Positions 1 to 10,806 of a stretch of 64,000 nt of DNA are shown piece by piece; within the stretch, counting starts at the first letter, position 1; the number at the start of each line of letters is the position of its first letter. Both the position numbers and the translations under genes were made by a program. Under the pieces are notes generated by a model. It did not search any database and was not told where the DNA came from. It saw only the letters and a list, made by a program, of their open reading frames with translations. The stretch covers positions 186,001 to 250,000 of the forward strand of contig NZ_BMMF01000008.1 of the NCBI RefSeq assembly GCF_014645695.1, given 5' to 3'. This stretch comes from Salinarimonas ramus. GTDB taxonomy: Bacteria; Pseudomonadota; Alphaproteobacteria; Rhizobiales; Beijerinckiaceae.

Positions 1-993
<993 letters not shown>

Positions 994-1103
994 GGGCGCG
1001 GCTCGGGAACGGGGTCGCGCACGCGCGGACCCGTCTTGACGCCACTGCCCTGTTGCGTCGAGTGCGCGGGTAGTGCTTTGGTCCGCCCGAGGGAAGGACC
1101 ATC

Positions 1104-2198
1104 ATGACGACCGCGACGAGAGACGGCATCCAGCCGGCCGAGACCATCCGCGCGCTGGCGCAGGAGGGCGCCATCGCCGCCGCGCGGCCCTTCGCGCCCG
1201 ACCAGGTCCAGCCCGCGAGCCTCGATCTGCGGCTCGGCACCCGGGCCTGGCGGGTGCGCGCGAGCTTCCTGCCGGGCCCGCGCCGCGCCGTGCGCGAGCG
1301 GCTCGCCGGCATCGCGCTCCACGAGATCGACCTCTCGCGCCCGGCGGTGCTGGAGACGGGCTGCGTCTACATCGCCGAGATCCAGGAGAGCCTGGCGCTG
1401 CCCGCCGACCTCTCGGCTTCGGCCAACCCGAAGAGCTCGACGGGGCGTATCGACGTCTTCACCCGCGTCATCGCCGACCGCGCGCAGGAATTCGACGTCG
1501 TCGACGCCGGCTACCACGGGCCGCTCTACGCCGAGATCTCGCCGCGCACCTTCCCCGTCCTCGTGCGGGAGGGAACGCGGCTCTCGCAGCTTCGCCTGCG
1601 CCGGGGCGAGGTGCGCCTCTCCGACGACGACCTGCGCGCGCTGCACGCGAGCGACACGCTCGTCACCTCGGCGACGCCCTCGTTCCAGAACGGGATCGCG
1701 GTCTCCGTGGACCTCGCGGGCTTCGGCGAGACGAAGCTCGTCGGCTACCGCGCCCGGCGCCACACGGCGCTCGTGGACGTCGACGCGGTCGGGGCCCATC
1801 CGACGGCGGATTTCTGGGAGCCGCTCCACGCGGACGGCGCGGGAGAGCTGATCCTAGACCCCGGCCAGTTCTACATCCTCGCCTCGAAGGAAGCCGTCCA
1901 CGTCCCGCCGGACTACGCCGCCGAGATGGTGCCCTTCGATCCGCTGGTGGGCGAGTTTCGCGTGCACTATGCCGGCTTCTTCGACCCCGGCTTCGGCCAT
2001 TCGGGCGCCAACGGCGCGGGCGCCCGCGCCGTGCTCGAGGTGCGCTCGCGCGACGTGCCCTTCATCCTGGAGGACGGCCAGATCGTCGGGCGCCTCGTCT
2101 ACGAGCGCATGGCCGCGCGCCCGGCCGTCCTCTACGGCGCGGGCGCGGGCTCGAACTACCAGGCGCAAGGGCTGAAGCTCTCAAAGCACTTCGCCTGA
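1104..2198 (+). CDS. dcd: 2'-deoxycytidine 5'-triphosphate deaminase, long alphaproteobacterial form
   Basis: 364 aa. Deaminates dCTP to dUTP as a cytosolic step toward dTTP. The sequence contains the trimeric-dUTPase-fold signatures QPASLDLRLG near residue 35 and SANPKSSTGRIDVFTRV near residue 108. A second, similar beta-rich half ends in EDGQIVGRLVYERM, and AQGLKLSKHF closes the protein. The length is about twice that of the E. coli enzyme (about 190 aa), which matches the duplicated DCD family common in alphaproteobacteria. The start ATG follows a purine-rich gagggaaggacc. It stands alone between ftsH and a repeat element. The family call is firm; activity on dCTP is inferred from family. 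Confidence 0.9.
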   Translation: MTTATRDGIQPAETIRALAQEGAIAAARPFAPDQVQPASLDLRLGTRAWRVRASFLPGPRRAVRERLAGIALHEIDLSRPAVLETGCVYIAEIQESLALPADLSASANPKSSTGRIDVFTRVIADRAQEFDVVDAGYHGPLYAEISPRTFPVLVREGTRLSQLRLRRGEVRLSDDDLRALHASDTLVTSATPSFQNGIAVSVDLAGFGETKLVGYRARRHTALVDVDAVGAHPTADFWEPLHADGAGELILDPGQFYILASKEAVHVPPDYAAEMVPFDPLVGEFRVHYAGFFDPGFGHSGANGAGARAVLEVRSRDVPFILEDGQIVGRLVYERMAARPAVLYGAGAGSNYQAQGLKLSKHFA

Positions 2199-2200
2199 GG

Positions 2201-2407
2201 CTGCGCCTCTCCCCTCCTTCCCTGTAGGGGAAGGTGGCGCCGGCGAAGCCGGTGACGGATGGGGCGCGCTGGAGGCGCGTTCCGCAAAGCGGAAGCCTCG
2301 GTGGCCCGCTTCGCACCGTCCCTTCGGCTCTCGCCGAACACGCGCCCCATCCGTCTCGGCGCTGCGCGCCGATCCACCTTCCCCTACAGGGAAGGAGGGA
2401 GGCGCGA
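2201..2407. repeat. large imperfect palindromic intergenic repeat
   Basis: The gap between dcd and the convergent hydrolase gene is a long inverted repeat. The outer core tccttccctgtaggggaagg at 2215-2234 is perfectly complementary to 2377-2396. An inner pair, gacggatggggcgcg at 2254-2268, is perfectly complementary to 2341-2355. The whole element spans about 207 bp and would fold into a cruciform or serve as a bidirectional transcription stop. The same 20-bp core recurs once more in the window at 22441-22460, so this is a dispersed repeat family. Small open frames across it are by-products of GC-rich sequence. Confidence 0.8.
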
Positions 2408-2423
2408 ACCGCGATGCGCGCGC

Positions 2424-3209
2424 TCAGCGCAGGCGCTCGTCGAGGAAGGTCAGCATCTCGTTCCAGGACTGGAGATCCGCCTGCGGATCGTAGTCGCCGC
2501 TGCCCCACACCGTGAAGGAATGGCGCGCGCCGCCGTAGATCTCCATGCGGTAGTCGATGGCGGCGTCGTTCAGCGTTGCGGCCAGGGTCGCGATGTCTTC
2601 CATGCCCGAGACCGGATCGGCGGAGCCGTGCAGGACGAGGAGATCGCCCTGCATGGCGTCCCAGGTCGCGCCCTCGGGCGCCTGCAGCCCGCCGTGGAAG
2701 CTCACGAAGGCGTCGAGATCGGCGCCCGCGCGGGCGAACTCGAGCACCGCCGCGCCGCCGAAGCAATAGCCGATCACGGCCGCCGCGTCGGCGTTCACGC
2801 CGGCCTGGGCGCTCGCCGTCTCGAGGCCCGCCATCAATCGCGCGCGCATCGCCTCGCGATCGGCGTAGAGCGCGCCGGACTGCGCGCGGCTCTCCTCCGT
2901 CGTCGTCGGGCGCACGCCCTCGCCGTAGAGATCGACCGCGAAGGCGGCGAAGCCGAGCTCCGCCAGCATGGTGGCGCGGCGCTCCTCGTAGTCGCCGAGC
3001 CCGTCCCAGTCGTGGATCACGAGGACGAGCGGACGGTCCTCCGCGAAGCCTTCGTTGACGGCCAGGAAGCCCTCGTAAGGCTGCCCGTCCACCTCGTAGA
3101 CGACGCTCTCGGTGCGGATCTGCGCCTGCGCGGCGCCGGCGGCGAGGACCGTGCCGGCGAGGCCGGCGGCGAGGGTGAGGGCCGTGTGCCGGGTGAGGAT
3201 GCGGGTCAT
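2424..3209 (-). CDS. exported dienelactone hydrolase family protein
   Basis: 261 aa alpha/beta hydrolase. The start at 3209 is preferred because aaagga precedes it and it begins a clear signal peptide (MTRILTRH, then an alanine/leucine-rich core ending AGAAQA). Catalytic residues fit the DLH family: nucleophile Cys in GYCFGGAAV, Asp in LHGSADP and His in GGARHSF. DLH enzymes hydrolyse cyclic lactones or related esters; most homologues, including exported ones, have unknown substrates. It is convergent with dcd across the palindromic repeat and codirectional with clpX upstream. Family is secure; substrate is unknown. Confidence 0.88.
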   Translation of the reverse strand: MTRILTRHTALTLAAGLAGTVLAAGAAQAQIRTESVVYEVDGQPYEGFLAVNEGFAEDRPLVLVIHDWDGLGDYEERRATMLAELGFAAFAVDLYGEGVRPTTTEESRAQSGALYADREAMRARLMAGLETASAQAGVNADAAAVIGYCFGGAAVLEFARAGADLDAFVSFHGGLQAPEGATWDAMQGDLLVLHGSADPVSGMEDIATLAATLNDAAIDYRMEIYGGARHSFTVWGSGDYDPQADLQSWNEMLTFLDERLR

Positions 3210-3325
3210 GCCTCGTCCTTTCGTCTCGGGGGAGGATGCCCGTGAGGTAGCGCGCCGGCACTGCGCTTCCAGCGCGAATTCACAGAAGCCGCCCGCGCGA
3301 AGGCGGGATCTCGCGGGAGCGCGCA

Positions 3326-3356
3326 CGAAAAACCGCGGGAGGCACGCCTCCCGCGG
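3326..3356 (-). terminator. intrinsic terminator downstream of clpX
   Basis: A perfect 10-bp GC stem (3333-3342 with 3347-3356) closes a 4-nt loop. On the minus strand it is followed by a run of five T (A-run at 3328-3332). It lies just past the clpX stop codon and is a textbook Rho-independent terminator for that strand. Confidence 0.88.
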
Positions 3357-3390
3357 CTCGCATCTGCTGGCAGCTGGTGGTGCCGGCGCC

Positions 3391-4656
<1,266 letters not shown>

Positions 4657-4879
4657 GTCCGATCTCCAATCCGAGCCCGCGCCTGCGAGGCACGGGCCGC
4701 TCCCATTCATATAGGCGCCGGGCTAACAAACGGTAGCCCCGTTGCCGAACCCGCCCGAGGTACGCGGTCCGTCTCTCGCCTCGGCCTGGGGCGGGGCGCG
4801 CCGCTCGGGTCAATCGACGCTCCCGACCGGCGGTTCCGGCATCATGCAAACACGCGCACGCCCCGTGATCAATAGCGCA

Positions 4880-4913
4880 GCGGGCGCGTGCGACGACAGT
4901 CGCACGCGCCCGC
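4880..4913 (-). terminator. strong hairpin between clpP and clpX
   Basis: A perfect 15-bp stem (4880-4894 with 4899-4913) has a 4-nt loop gaca and lies about 20 bp past the clpP stop codon. There is no T-run after it on the minus strand, so it may be a partial terminator or an RNA-stabilising hairpin separating clpP from clpX expression. Confidence 0.65.
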
Positions 4914-4933
4914 GCAACGGTTCCGGCGCGCGC

Positions 4934-5560
4934 TCAGGTCGGGCCGCCCTCGGGGCGGTGGCTGAGCACGTCGTCGATGAGGCCGAATTCCTTCGCGGCG
5001 TCGGCGCTCATGAAGTTGTCGCGATCGAGCGCGGCCTCGATCGTCTCGATGTCCTGGCCCGTGTGGCGGGCGTAGATCTCGATCATGCGGCGCTTCATCG
5101 CGTTCATCTCGCGGGCGTGGATGAGGATGTCCATCGCCGTGCCCTGATAGCCGCCGGCGGGCTGGTGCACCATGACGCGGGAATTCGGCAGCGCGAATCG
5201 GTTCCCCTTGGCGCCGGCGCACAGGAGCAGCGAGCCCGCGGACGCCGCCTGCCCGACGCAGAGCGTCGAAACGGGGTTCCGGATGAACTGCATCGTGTCG
5301 TAGATCGAGAGGCCCGACGTCATCACCCCGCCCGGCGAGTTGATGTAGAAGGAAATCTCCTTCTTCGGGTTCTCGGCCTCGAGATAGAGCAGCTGCGCCA
5401 CGATCAGCGACGCGGTGTTGTCCTCGACGACGCCGGTGAGGAAGATGATGTTCTCGCGCAGGAGGCGCGAATAGATGTCGAATGCGCGCTCGCCGCGGCT
5501 CGACTGCTCGACCACCATGGGCACGAGCGTGTTGTTGTAGACCTCGACCGGATCTCTCAT
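4934..5560 (-). CDS. clpP: ATP-dependent Clp protease proteolytic subunit ClpP
   Basis: 208 aa serine protease forming the barrel of ClpXP/ClpAP. The catalytic triad is visible: Ser in [11 protein letters not shown], His in MVHQPAGG and Asp in LDRDNFMSA. The handle helix and the FYINSPGG substrate-binding strand are intact. It starts at [10 protein letters not shown], with a short pro-sequence before PMVVEQ. Order tig-clpP-clpX is conserved in proteobacteria, and all three read on the minus strand here. Confidence 0.98.
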   Translation of the reverse strand: MRDPVEVYNNTLVPMVVEQSSRGERAFDIYSRLLRENIIFLTGVVEDNTASLIVAQLLYLEAENPKKEISFYINSPGGVMTSGLSIYDTMQFIRNPVSTLCVGQAASAGSLLLCAGAKGNRFALPNSRVMVHQPAGGYQGTAMDILIHAREMNAMKRRMIEIYARHTGQDIETIEAALDRDNFMSADAAKEFGLIDDVLSHRPEGGPT

Positions 5561-5651
5561 CGTCTCACGGCTCCCGGTGATTCGGGCCGCGCTCCGGGGG
5601 GAGACGCGGCCCAGTCCGATGTCTGGAAGGTGGGAGAGGCCGGGGCCGGGA

Positions 5652-7040
5652 TCAAGCCTCGGCCTTCGCCGCGGACTCGCCGCCCTCGCCCTCGGTCTCG
5701 TCCTCGTCGGCGAAGAGCGCCTCCTTGGAGACGGTCTCCTCGTTCACCTTCACCTGCCCGAGAATGTGGTCGACGACCTTCTCCTCGAAGAGCGGCGCGC
5801 GGATCTCGGCGAGCGCCTGGGGGTTCTTCTGGTAGAACTCCCACACCTGCCGCTCCTGGCCCGGATACTGGCGGGCGCGGGCGATCAGGCCCTGCGTCAC
5901 CTCGTCGTCGGAGACCTTGATCTCCGCCGTCTCGCCGATCTGGGCGAGCACGAGGCCCAGACGCACGCGACGCTCGGCGATCTTGCGGTACTCCGCCTTC
6001 GCCTCGTCCTCGGTGGTCTTCTCGTCCTCGAAGGTACGGCCCGACCGCTGCATGTCGGCGACGACCTGCTGCCACACGCTCTGGAACTCCTGCTCGACGA
6101 GCGTCGGCGGCAGCTCGAAGGAGTACTTCTCGTCCAGGCGGTCGAGCAGATCCTTCTTCACCTTGGCGCGCGAGCGGCCGTCGTAGTCCTTCTGCAGGGC
6201 CTCGCGCAGCGCGTCCTTGAGCGCGTCCAGGCTGTCCATGCCGAAGGTCTTGGCGAACTCGTCGTCGTAGGTCACCTCGCCCGGCGTCTGGACCTCGTTC
6301 ACCTTGGTGGCGAACGACGCCTCCTTGCCGGCGAGATGCTGGGCCGGATAGGCCTCGGGGAAGGTGACGACGATGGTGCGCTCCTCGCCGGCCTTGGCGC
6401 CGACGAGCTGGTCCTCGAAGCCCGGGATGAAGGTGTTCGAGCCGAGCTCGACCGTCACGCCCTCGCCCTTGCCGCCCTCGAACTCCTCGCCGTCGATGGA
6501 GCCGACGAAGTCGACCACGACGCGGTCGCCCGCCGCGGCGGCCTCGCCCTCGGCCTTGGCGGCGAAGGGCTTCTGCTGCGCGGCCATGCGCTCGAGCGCC
6601 TCGGTCACCTCCTCGTCGGAGACCTTGGCCACCGGCTTCGTCACCGCGACGTCGGAGACGTCGACGATCTCGAAGGAGGGCAGCACCTCGAGCGCGACCT
6701 TGAAGGCGAGATCGGACTTGGCGTCGAGCGCCTTCTCCATCTCGTCCTTGTCCTCGGGGAAGTCGTAGCGGGGCTGGTTGGCCAGCTTCAGCGCGTTCTC
6801 GTCGACGATCTTGCGCTCGGCCTCGGCCACCGCGTTCTGCACGACCTCGGCCATGACCGAACGGCCATACAGGCGGCGCAGATGCGCGACCGGCACCTTG
6901 CCCGGGCGGAAGCCGTTGATCCGCACGCGGTCCTTCAGGGTGGCGAGCTCGTCGCCGAGCCGCTTCTCCAGCTCGGAGGCCGGCAGGACCACCTGGAATT
7001 CCCGCTTCAACCCGTCCGACAGCGTCTCCGTCACCTGCAT
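5652..7040 (-). CDS. tig: trigger factor, ribosome-associated chaperone and peptidyl-prolyl isomerase
   Basis: 462 aa. Binds ribosomal protein L23 at the exit tunnel and folds nascent chains. It starts with the typical [15 protein letters not shown], and the ribosome-binding signature appears as [15 protein letters not shown] central FKBP-type PPIase domain ([17 protein letters not shown]) is followed by a helical C-terminal domain and an acidic Glu/Ala-rich tail. The frame remains open upstream through the tRNA-Leu gene, but start 7040 is supported by family alignment. It lies upstream of clpP with a 91-bp gap. Confidence 0.97.
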   Translation of the reverse strand: MQVTETLSDGLKREFQVVLPASELEKRLGDELATLKDRVRINGFRPGKVPVAHLRRLYGRSVMAEVVQNAVAEAERKIVDENALKLANQPRYDFPEDKDEMEKALDAKSDLAFKVALEVLPSFEIVDVSDVAVTKPVAKVSDEEVTEALERMAAQQKPFAAKAEGEAAAAGDRVVVDFVGSIDGEEFEGGKGEGVTVELGSNTFIPGFEDQLVGAKAGEERTIVVTFPEAYPAQHLAGKEASFATKVNEVQTPGEVTYDDEFAKTFGMDSLDALKDALREALQKDYDGRSRAKVKKDLLDRLDEKYSFELPPTLVEQEFQSVWQQVVADMQRSGRTFEDEKTTEDEAKAEYRKIAERRVRLGLVLAQIGETAEIKVSDDEVTQGLIARARQYPGQERQVWEFYQKNPQALAEIRAPLFEEKVVDHILGQVKVNEETVSKEALFADEDETEGEGGESAAKAEA

Positions 7041-7168
7041 CGCGTCAATCCGTTCTCGATCCTCGAATGAGCTTCTGGCCGCCGAACGATCCGCTCGATC
7101 GAGGCGCGGGAAGGGCAGCGCCGCCGTATCGACCGGAAAGCTCCGGAAACCTCTTCGTCCGGCGGTCT

Positions 7169-7253
7169 TGGTGCGGGCGGAGGGACTCGAACCCCCACGA
7201 CTTTCGCCACCGGAACCTAAATCCGGCGCGTCTACCAATTCCGCCACGCCCGC
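7169..7253 (-). tRNA. tRNA-Leu, anticodon UAG
   Basis: 85 nt including an encoded CCA. Acceptor gcgggcg (5', ending at 7253) pairs with cgcccgc, followed by A and CCA (7169-7172). The D-arm contains aattggtaga. The anticodon stem ccgga/tccgg closes loop tttaggt, giving anticodon UAG, which reads CUA and, with U34 wobble, other CUN codons. A long variable arm is typical of class II leucine tRNA, and the T-arm carries ggttcgag. It lies 128 bp upstream of tig on the same strand. Translated read-through of this gene produces a spurious extension of the tig frame. Confidence 0.96.
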
Positions 7254-7362
7254 GCCGCGGGGCGGCACGCCACCCCGTACCGGGACGCGGCTCTATATCA
7301 CGCTCGCTCGCTCGCGCACCAAAAAAATCGAGGCCGGCGAAGCGTCGCGGCGCGACAGGCCC

Positions 7363-8442
7363 TCATCCGTCCTCCGGCGCGAGCGCCGACGCGCGGCGGC
7401 GGGGGCGCCCGCCCACCGCCATGCTCTCGCGGGTCTGCGGCTTGCGCTCCGCAGAAGGCTGGCGACCGAAATGCTCGAGATAGGTCTTCGAGAAGTACGA
7501 CGCCGACACGAATCCGCATGCGAGCGCGATCTCGAGCACCGGCAGGCTCGTCTGCCGCAGGAGATGGCGCGCACGCTGCAGGCGCACCTTCATGTAGTAG
7601 CGCGTCGGCGGCTCGCCGAGATACTTGACGAACAAGCGCTCCAGCTGGCGCTGCGAGAACCCCGCCCCGCGGGCGAGCTCGGCGCAGGGCAGCGGCTCCT
7701 CGACCGTCTCCTCCATCCGCTGCACCACCGCGAGGAGGCGAGGATGCGCCACCCCCACGCGGGCGCGCAGGTCCATGCGCTGGCGCTCGCGCGCTTCGCG
7801 GATGCGATTGTGGATGAGGAGATCGGTCACCTGCGAGGCCACGTCCGCGCCCTGGTCCTGCGCGACGAGCGACAGAGCCATGTCCGCGGCCGCCATGCCG
7901 CCCGCGCAGGTGAAGCGGTTGCGGTCGATCTCGAACAGCTCCTCGCTCACCTCCAGATCGGGGAAGTCGGCGGTGAGGCCCGACGCGTACACCCAGTGGA
8001 TGGTCGCGCGGTAGCCGTCGAGGAGGCCGGCCTTGGCGAGCAGCCAGGAGCCGGTGCACACCGCCCCGATCTCCGCGCCGTGGGCGGAGAGCCGGCGCAG
8101 GGCCGCGATGGTCTCGCGATGATCGAACCCCTGGATGCCGTTGCCGCCGCACACGATGGCGCGGTCGAGCGCCTGCGCCCGCGCCGCCGGCGCGTCCGCG
8201 GCGACGGCGACGTCGTTCGAGCCGCGCACCGGCGCGCCGTCCGGCGAGTAGAGCCGCCAGGAATAGAGGTCGCGCCCCGTGGCGTAGTTCGCCAGGCGAA
8301 ACGGCTCGATGGCGGAGGTGAAGGCGATCATCGAGAAGTTCGGCGTCAGGAAGAAACCGAGCTCCATCGTCCCCGCCCGTCCGGCGGCGTCCGCCTCGCC
8401 CGAAACGGCCGCGCCCGTGTCACTTGCCGTGATCGCGTTCAT
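7363..8442 (-). CDS. GlxA/GbdR-type AraC-family transcriptional regulator
   Basis: 359 aa. An N-terminal DJ-1/PfpI-like amidotransferase-fold domain (LGFFLTPNFSMIAFTSAIEP near residue 26, nucleophile-elbow Cys in AVCTGSWLLAK) is followed by a C-terminal AraC DNA-binding domain with two HTH motifs (LARGAGFSQRQLERLF and IALACGFVSASYFSKTY). The sequence resembles GbdR/CdhR regulators of quaternary-amine catabolism, so a link to the proVWX importer in this window is possible but unproven. Start 8442 is chosen for its GGAGG ribosome site; a start 21 codons upstream is less likely. No target gene adjoins it. An A-run near 7320 may be part of its terminator. Confidence 0.85.
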   Translation of the reverse strand: MNAITASDTGAAVSGEADAAGRAGTMELGFFLTPNFSMIAFTSAIEPFRLANYATGRDLYSWRLYSPDGAPVRGSNDVAVAADAPAARAQALDRAIVCGGNGIQGFDHRETIAALRRLSAHGAEIGAVCTGSWLLAKAGLLDGYRATIHWVYASGLTADFPDLEVSEELFEIDRNRFTCAGGMAAADMALSLVAQDQGADVASQVTDLLIHNRIREARERQRMDLRARVGVAHPRLLAVVQRMEETVEEPLPCAELARGAGFSQRQLERLFVKYLGEPPTRYYMKVRLQRARHLLRQTSLPVLEIALACGFVSASYFSKTYLEHFGRQPSAERKPQTRESMAVGGRPRRRASALAPEDG

Positions 8443-8611
8443 GCTCGCCTCCGCGGCACCGCAGCCGGTGGATGATAGCGGTCCGAACGCCCGCGCGACC
8501 ACCATGCCCTGCTCGAGAATACCGACAAGGGTATCGAAACGAACACACGCTGTCGCAGGCGTCTCGCCGGGCGGAGCGATCTCCGGGGCCGGCTGGGCCG
8601 CCGGCTTCCGG

Positions 8612-9130
8612 TCACTGTCGCTCGAAGACGAGATTCGTGATCTCCTGGCGCTGGCCGTCGACCACGTCCGTGACGCGCAGGGTGAAACGGTCGGAGCCCT
8701 CGGGGTTCTCGATGATCATGCGCTGACGCCCGCCGCCGACGCCCTCCGGAAAGCGCACGGCGAGCTCGATGCGGTCGCCCGCCACCTCGCCGGAGAGCTG
8801 CGCCGGCCCGACCCGCGCGCCGACATAGACGCCGCGATAGGTCCCGCTGCCGTCCACCGCGAGATCGGCGCCGATGGCGCGGGTGAAGATCAGCATGGCG
8901 CGGCAGGTGCCGGCGAGCGCGATGCGCGCGGCGTCCGCCTCGCCGTCGACGGTGCAGGTGACGCGCCGGGGCTCGGGGTCGGACTCGCGCTGCACGGTGC
9001 CGGCGCCGACCCAGCGGCCCTCGAAGCGCTGGTTGAAGGCCGGGCTCGCATCGGCGGGGCCGAGACCGCCCGCGAGGAGGAGAGGCGCGAGGGCGCCGGC
9101 GAGAATGGCGGTTCGGCGTGCCTGCCGCAT
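8612..9130 (-). CDS. exported protein of unknown function
   Basis: 172 aa. It begins with a signal peptide (MRQARRTAILAGALAPLLLAGG, cleavage probably after ADA). The mature part is a single small beta-rich domain: FEGRWVGAGTV, one pair of Cys residues in RRVTCTV and LAGTCRA that could form a disulfide, then GSGTYRGV, QLSGEVAGDRI and SDRFTLRVTDV. This pattern suggests a lipocalin-like or beta-sandwich fold, but I do not recognise a named family. Start 9130 follows aggagc. It is monocistronic between the AraC regulator and the DUF4167 gene, all on the minus strand. Confidence 0.75.
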   Translation of the reverse strand: MRQARRTAILAGALAPLLLAGGLGPADASPAFNQRFEGRWVGAGTVQRESDPEPRRVTCTVDGEADAARIALAGTCRAMLIFTRAIGADLAVDGSGTYRGVYVGARVGPAQLSGEVAGDRIELAVRFPEGVGGGRQRMIIENPEGSDRFTLRVTDVVDGQRQEITNLVFERQ

Positions 9131-9288
9131 GACGTGCTCCTGTCGTTCGCCCCCACGACCCCGCAAAGCGCTCGGGCCCCTCGATCGCAAAGCTCTCGAA
9201 CGCGGGCGGAGGCGTCGCGGTTCGCGAGCGTCAGCGTCGCAGGGATCGCCCGAGGAAGCAACGCCGTGTGGCGGGCACCGGCTGCACG

Positions 9289-9314
9289 AAAAAAGGGCCG
9301 CTCGCGCGGCCCTT
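9289..9314 (-). terminator. intrinsic terminator downstream of the DUF4167 gene
   Basis: A perfect 9-bp GC stem (9293-9301 with 9306-9314) closes loop tcgc and is preceded on the plus strand by a six-A run, so the minus-strand transcript ends in six U. It is placed about 50 bp after the DUF4167 stop codon. Confidence 0.88.
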
Positions 9315-9366
9315 CCTCGTCTCGTCGCCTCTCGTGCACGGCGCGACGGTCACGCCGTGCGCCGGA

Positions 9367-10434
9367 TCACTCCGCGGCTTCCGCGTCGCCGGAGCCGGCG
9401 TCGGGCGCCTTGCGGCGCGTGCGGCGACGCGGCTTGGGGGCCTCGCCGTCCTCGGCGACCTCGACGGGCGCTGGCGCGGCGGCCGCCGCCGTGCGGCGGG
9501 TGCGGGTCGGCTTGGGCGCGGGCTCGTCCGCCTCGACGGCCGGAGCCGGAATCGGCGCCGGGCGCGTCACGAAGGCCGGCAGGCTCTGCGCGACGTTCTC
9601 GTCCTCGGCCTCCGGGCGACGGCGCTCGCGGCGTGGACGCTCGCGACGCGGCTCCTCGCGCGCCTCCGGCTCGGACCGGACATCGGCCCGCTCGCCGCCG
9701 CCGAAGCGCGGCTCGCCCTCGCCGTTGCGCGCGTCCTGACGGTAGTCCTGGCCGCGCGAATCCTGGCCGCGCGAATCCTGGCCACGGAAGTCCTGGCCAC
9801 GACCGTCCTGACCACGACCGTCCTGACCACGGAAGTCCTGCCCACGACCCTCTTGGCCACGACTTTCTTGGCCACGACTTTCTTGGCCACGACCCTCGCG
9901 CGGCTCCTGCCCGCGGAAGTCCTGCTGGCGACCGTCCTGGCGGCCGTCGCGCCGGTCGCGGTTGAAGCGCTCGCGATTGCCGTCGCGGCGGTTGCCCACG
10001 TTGCGATCGTCGCGACGCTCGTCGCGCCCGCCGCGGTCCTCGCGACCGTTCTGGCGGGCGAAGCTCGGCTGCGGCTGCATCGAGGGATCGAGATCTTCGA
10101 GACGCTCGCCGCCGCGATAATCGCCGTCGTCCTCGCCTTCCTCGCCGTCGTCGTCGAAGCCGCGCTGCGGGAAGCCGTACTGCTGACGCAGCTGCTCCTG
10201 AGCGGCCGCGATGATGCGGTAATAGTGCTCGGCGTGCTGGAAGTAGTTCTCCGCCATCACCGGATCGCCGCTGGCCAGCGCATCACGCGCGAGCTGGCTG
10301 TACTTGTCGGCGACTGTCTGCGCGGTGCCGCGGACCTTCACGTCGGGGCCGTTGGACTCGTAGCTGCGCGTGAGCGGATTGGGGCCCTTGTTGCGGCTAC
10401 GACCCCGCATGCGCCTGTTCTGGTTCGGTCTCAT
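9367..10434 (-). CDS. DUF4167 domain-containing protein with RGQ-rich repeats
   Basis: 355 aa. The conserved N-terminal DUF4167 domain (RMRGRSRNKGPNPLTRSYES, then AQTVADKYSQLARDALASGD and AENYFQHAEHYYRI, residues about 8-90) is found next to prmC/prfA in Hyphomicrobiales. The rest is disordered and highly charged, with ten near-identical pentapeptides of the type RGQD-x and several RR-rich stretches. This composition suggests RNA binding. The C-terminus is Lys/Arg/Ala-rich (RRRTRRKAPD). Function is unknown. It is followed by an intrinsic terminator. Confidence 0.9.
   Translation of the reverse strand: MRPNQNRRMRGRSRNKGPNPLTRSYESNGPDVKVRGTAQTVADKYSQLARDALASGDPVMAENYFQHAEHYYRIIAAAQEQLRQQYGFPQRGFDDDGEEGEDDGDYRGGERLEDLDPSMQPQPSFARQNGREDRGGRDERRDDRNVGNRRDGNRERFNRDRRDGRQDGRQQDFRGQEPREGRGQESRGQESRGQEGRGQDFRGQDGRGQDGRGQDFRGQDSRGQDSRGQDYRQDARNGEGEPRFGGGERADVRSEPEAREEPRRERPRRERRRPEAEDENVAQSLPAFVTRPAPIPAPAVEADEPAPKPTRTRRTAAAAAPAPVEVAEDGEAPKPRRRTRRKAPDAGSGDAEAAE
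9746..9895 (-). repeat. in-frame minisatellite, ten 15-bp units, inside the DUF4167 gene
   Basis: Ten consecutive 15-bp units of the form tcctggccacgacnn encode pentapeptides of the RGQ(D/E)x type on the minus strand. The unit length keeps the frame, so gain or loss of units changes only the length of the disordered RNA-binding-like linker. Units differ mostly at the last bases and at one or two wobble positions. Confidence 0.9.
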
Positions 10435-10806
10435 GGATGTGCTTCGACCCTCAACTGGCCTCTCGTCGTCGACGCGAGCGAAATGCGCGCGGACGAGGAT
10501 CAGCCGTCGTCGGCGCGCGCCTCCGTCATCTTCCGGGCCGACCCTGCGGCTTTCGCCGCCCGCCGTCCTCGATGTCGGGTTCCAAGACCGCCGGACCGTC
10601 TGGCGCCCCGTCCTGGCGGTGATCGTGTAGCCCCGTCGTCGCTGATTCGCACGAATCGGCGTGTCGAGCGCTCTGGGGTCTCGTCGATTGCGGCCGCACC
10701 CTAGACGCTTCGGAGCGCGCCGCCAAGCGTTATTTGGCCGTCGCTCCGAGGGAATGCAAGGGGCGCAATGCGAGGGGCATCGAGAAGGGCGCGCGCCGGT
10801 GCCCTG
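10435..10806. other. intergenic region between DUF4167 and prmC
   Basis: This 372-bp gap holds no gene I can support; short frames here have no family features or ribosome sites. It contains a 6-2-6 inverted repeat gattcg-ca-cgaatc at 10644-10657, possibly regulatory for DUF4167, and a nested hairpin at 10711-10748 just after prmC. Confidence 0.5.
10711..10748 (-). terminator. nested hairpin downstream of prmC
   Basis: Outer stem cggagcg (10711-10717) pairs with cgctccg (10742-10748), and an inner stem gccaa pairs with ttggc. It lies about 60 bp past the prmC stop on the minus strand. There is no T-run, so it is a possible Rho-dependent or processing hairpin. Confidence 0.5.

Noticed and set aside
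7041-7268. Extended open frame upstream of tig encoding a [14 protein letters not shown]-type peptide
   Set aside because: It is a translation of the tRNA-Leu gene and its flank; trigger factor starts at 7040.
9746-9895. CRISPR-like tandem repeat
   Set aside because: Units are 15 bp, contiguous without spacers and in frame within a coding region.
10526-10726. 66-codon frame in the DUF4167-prmC gap
   Set aside because: No ribosome site, no motif, overlaps the prmC downstream hairpin.
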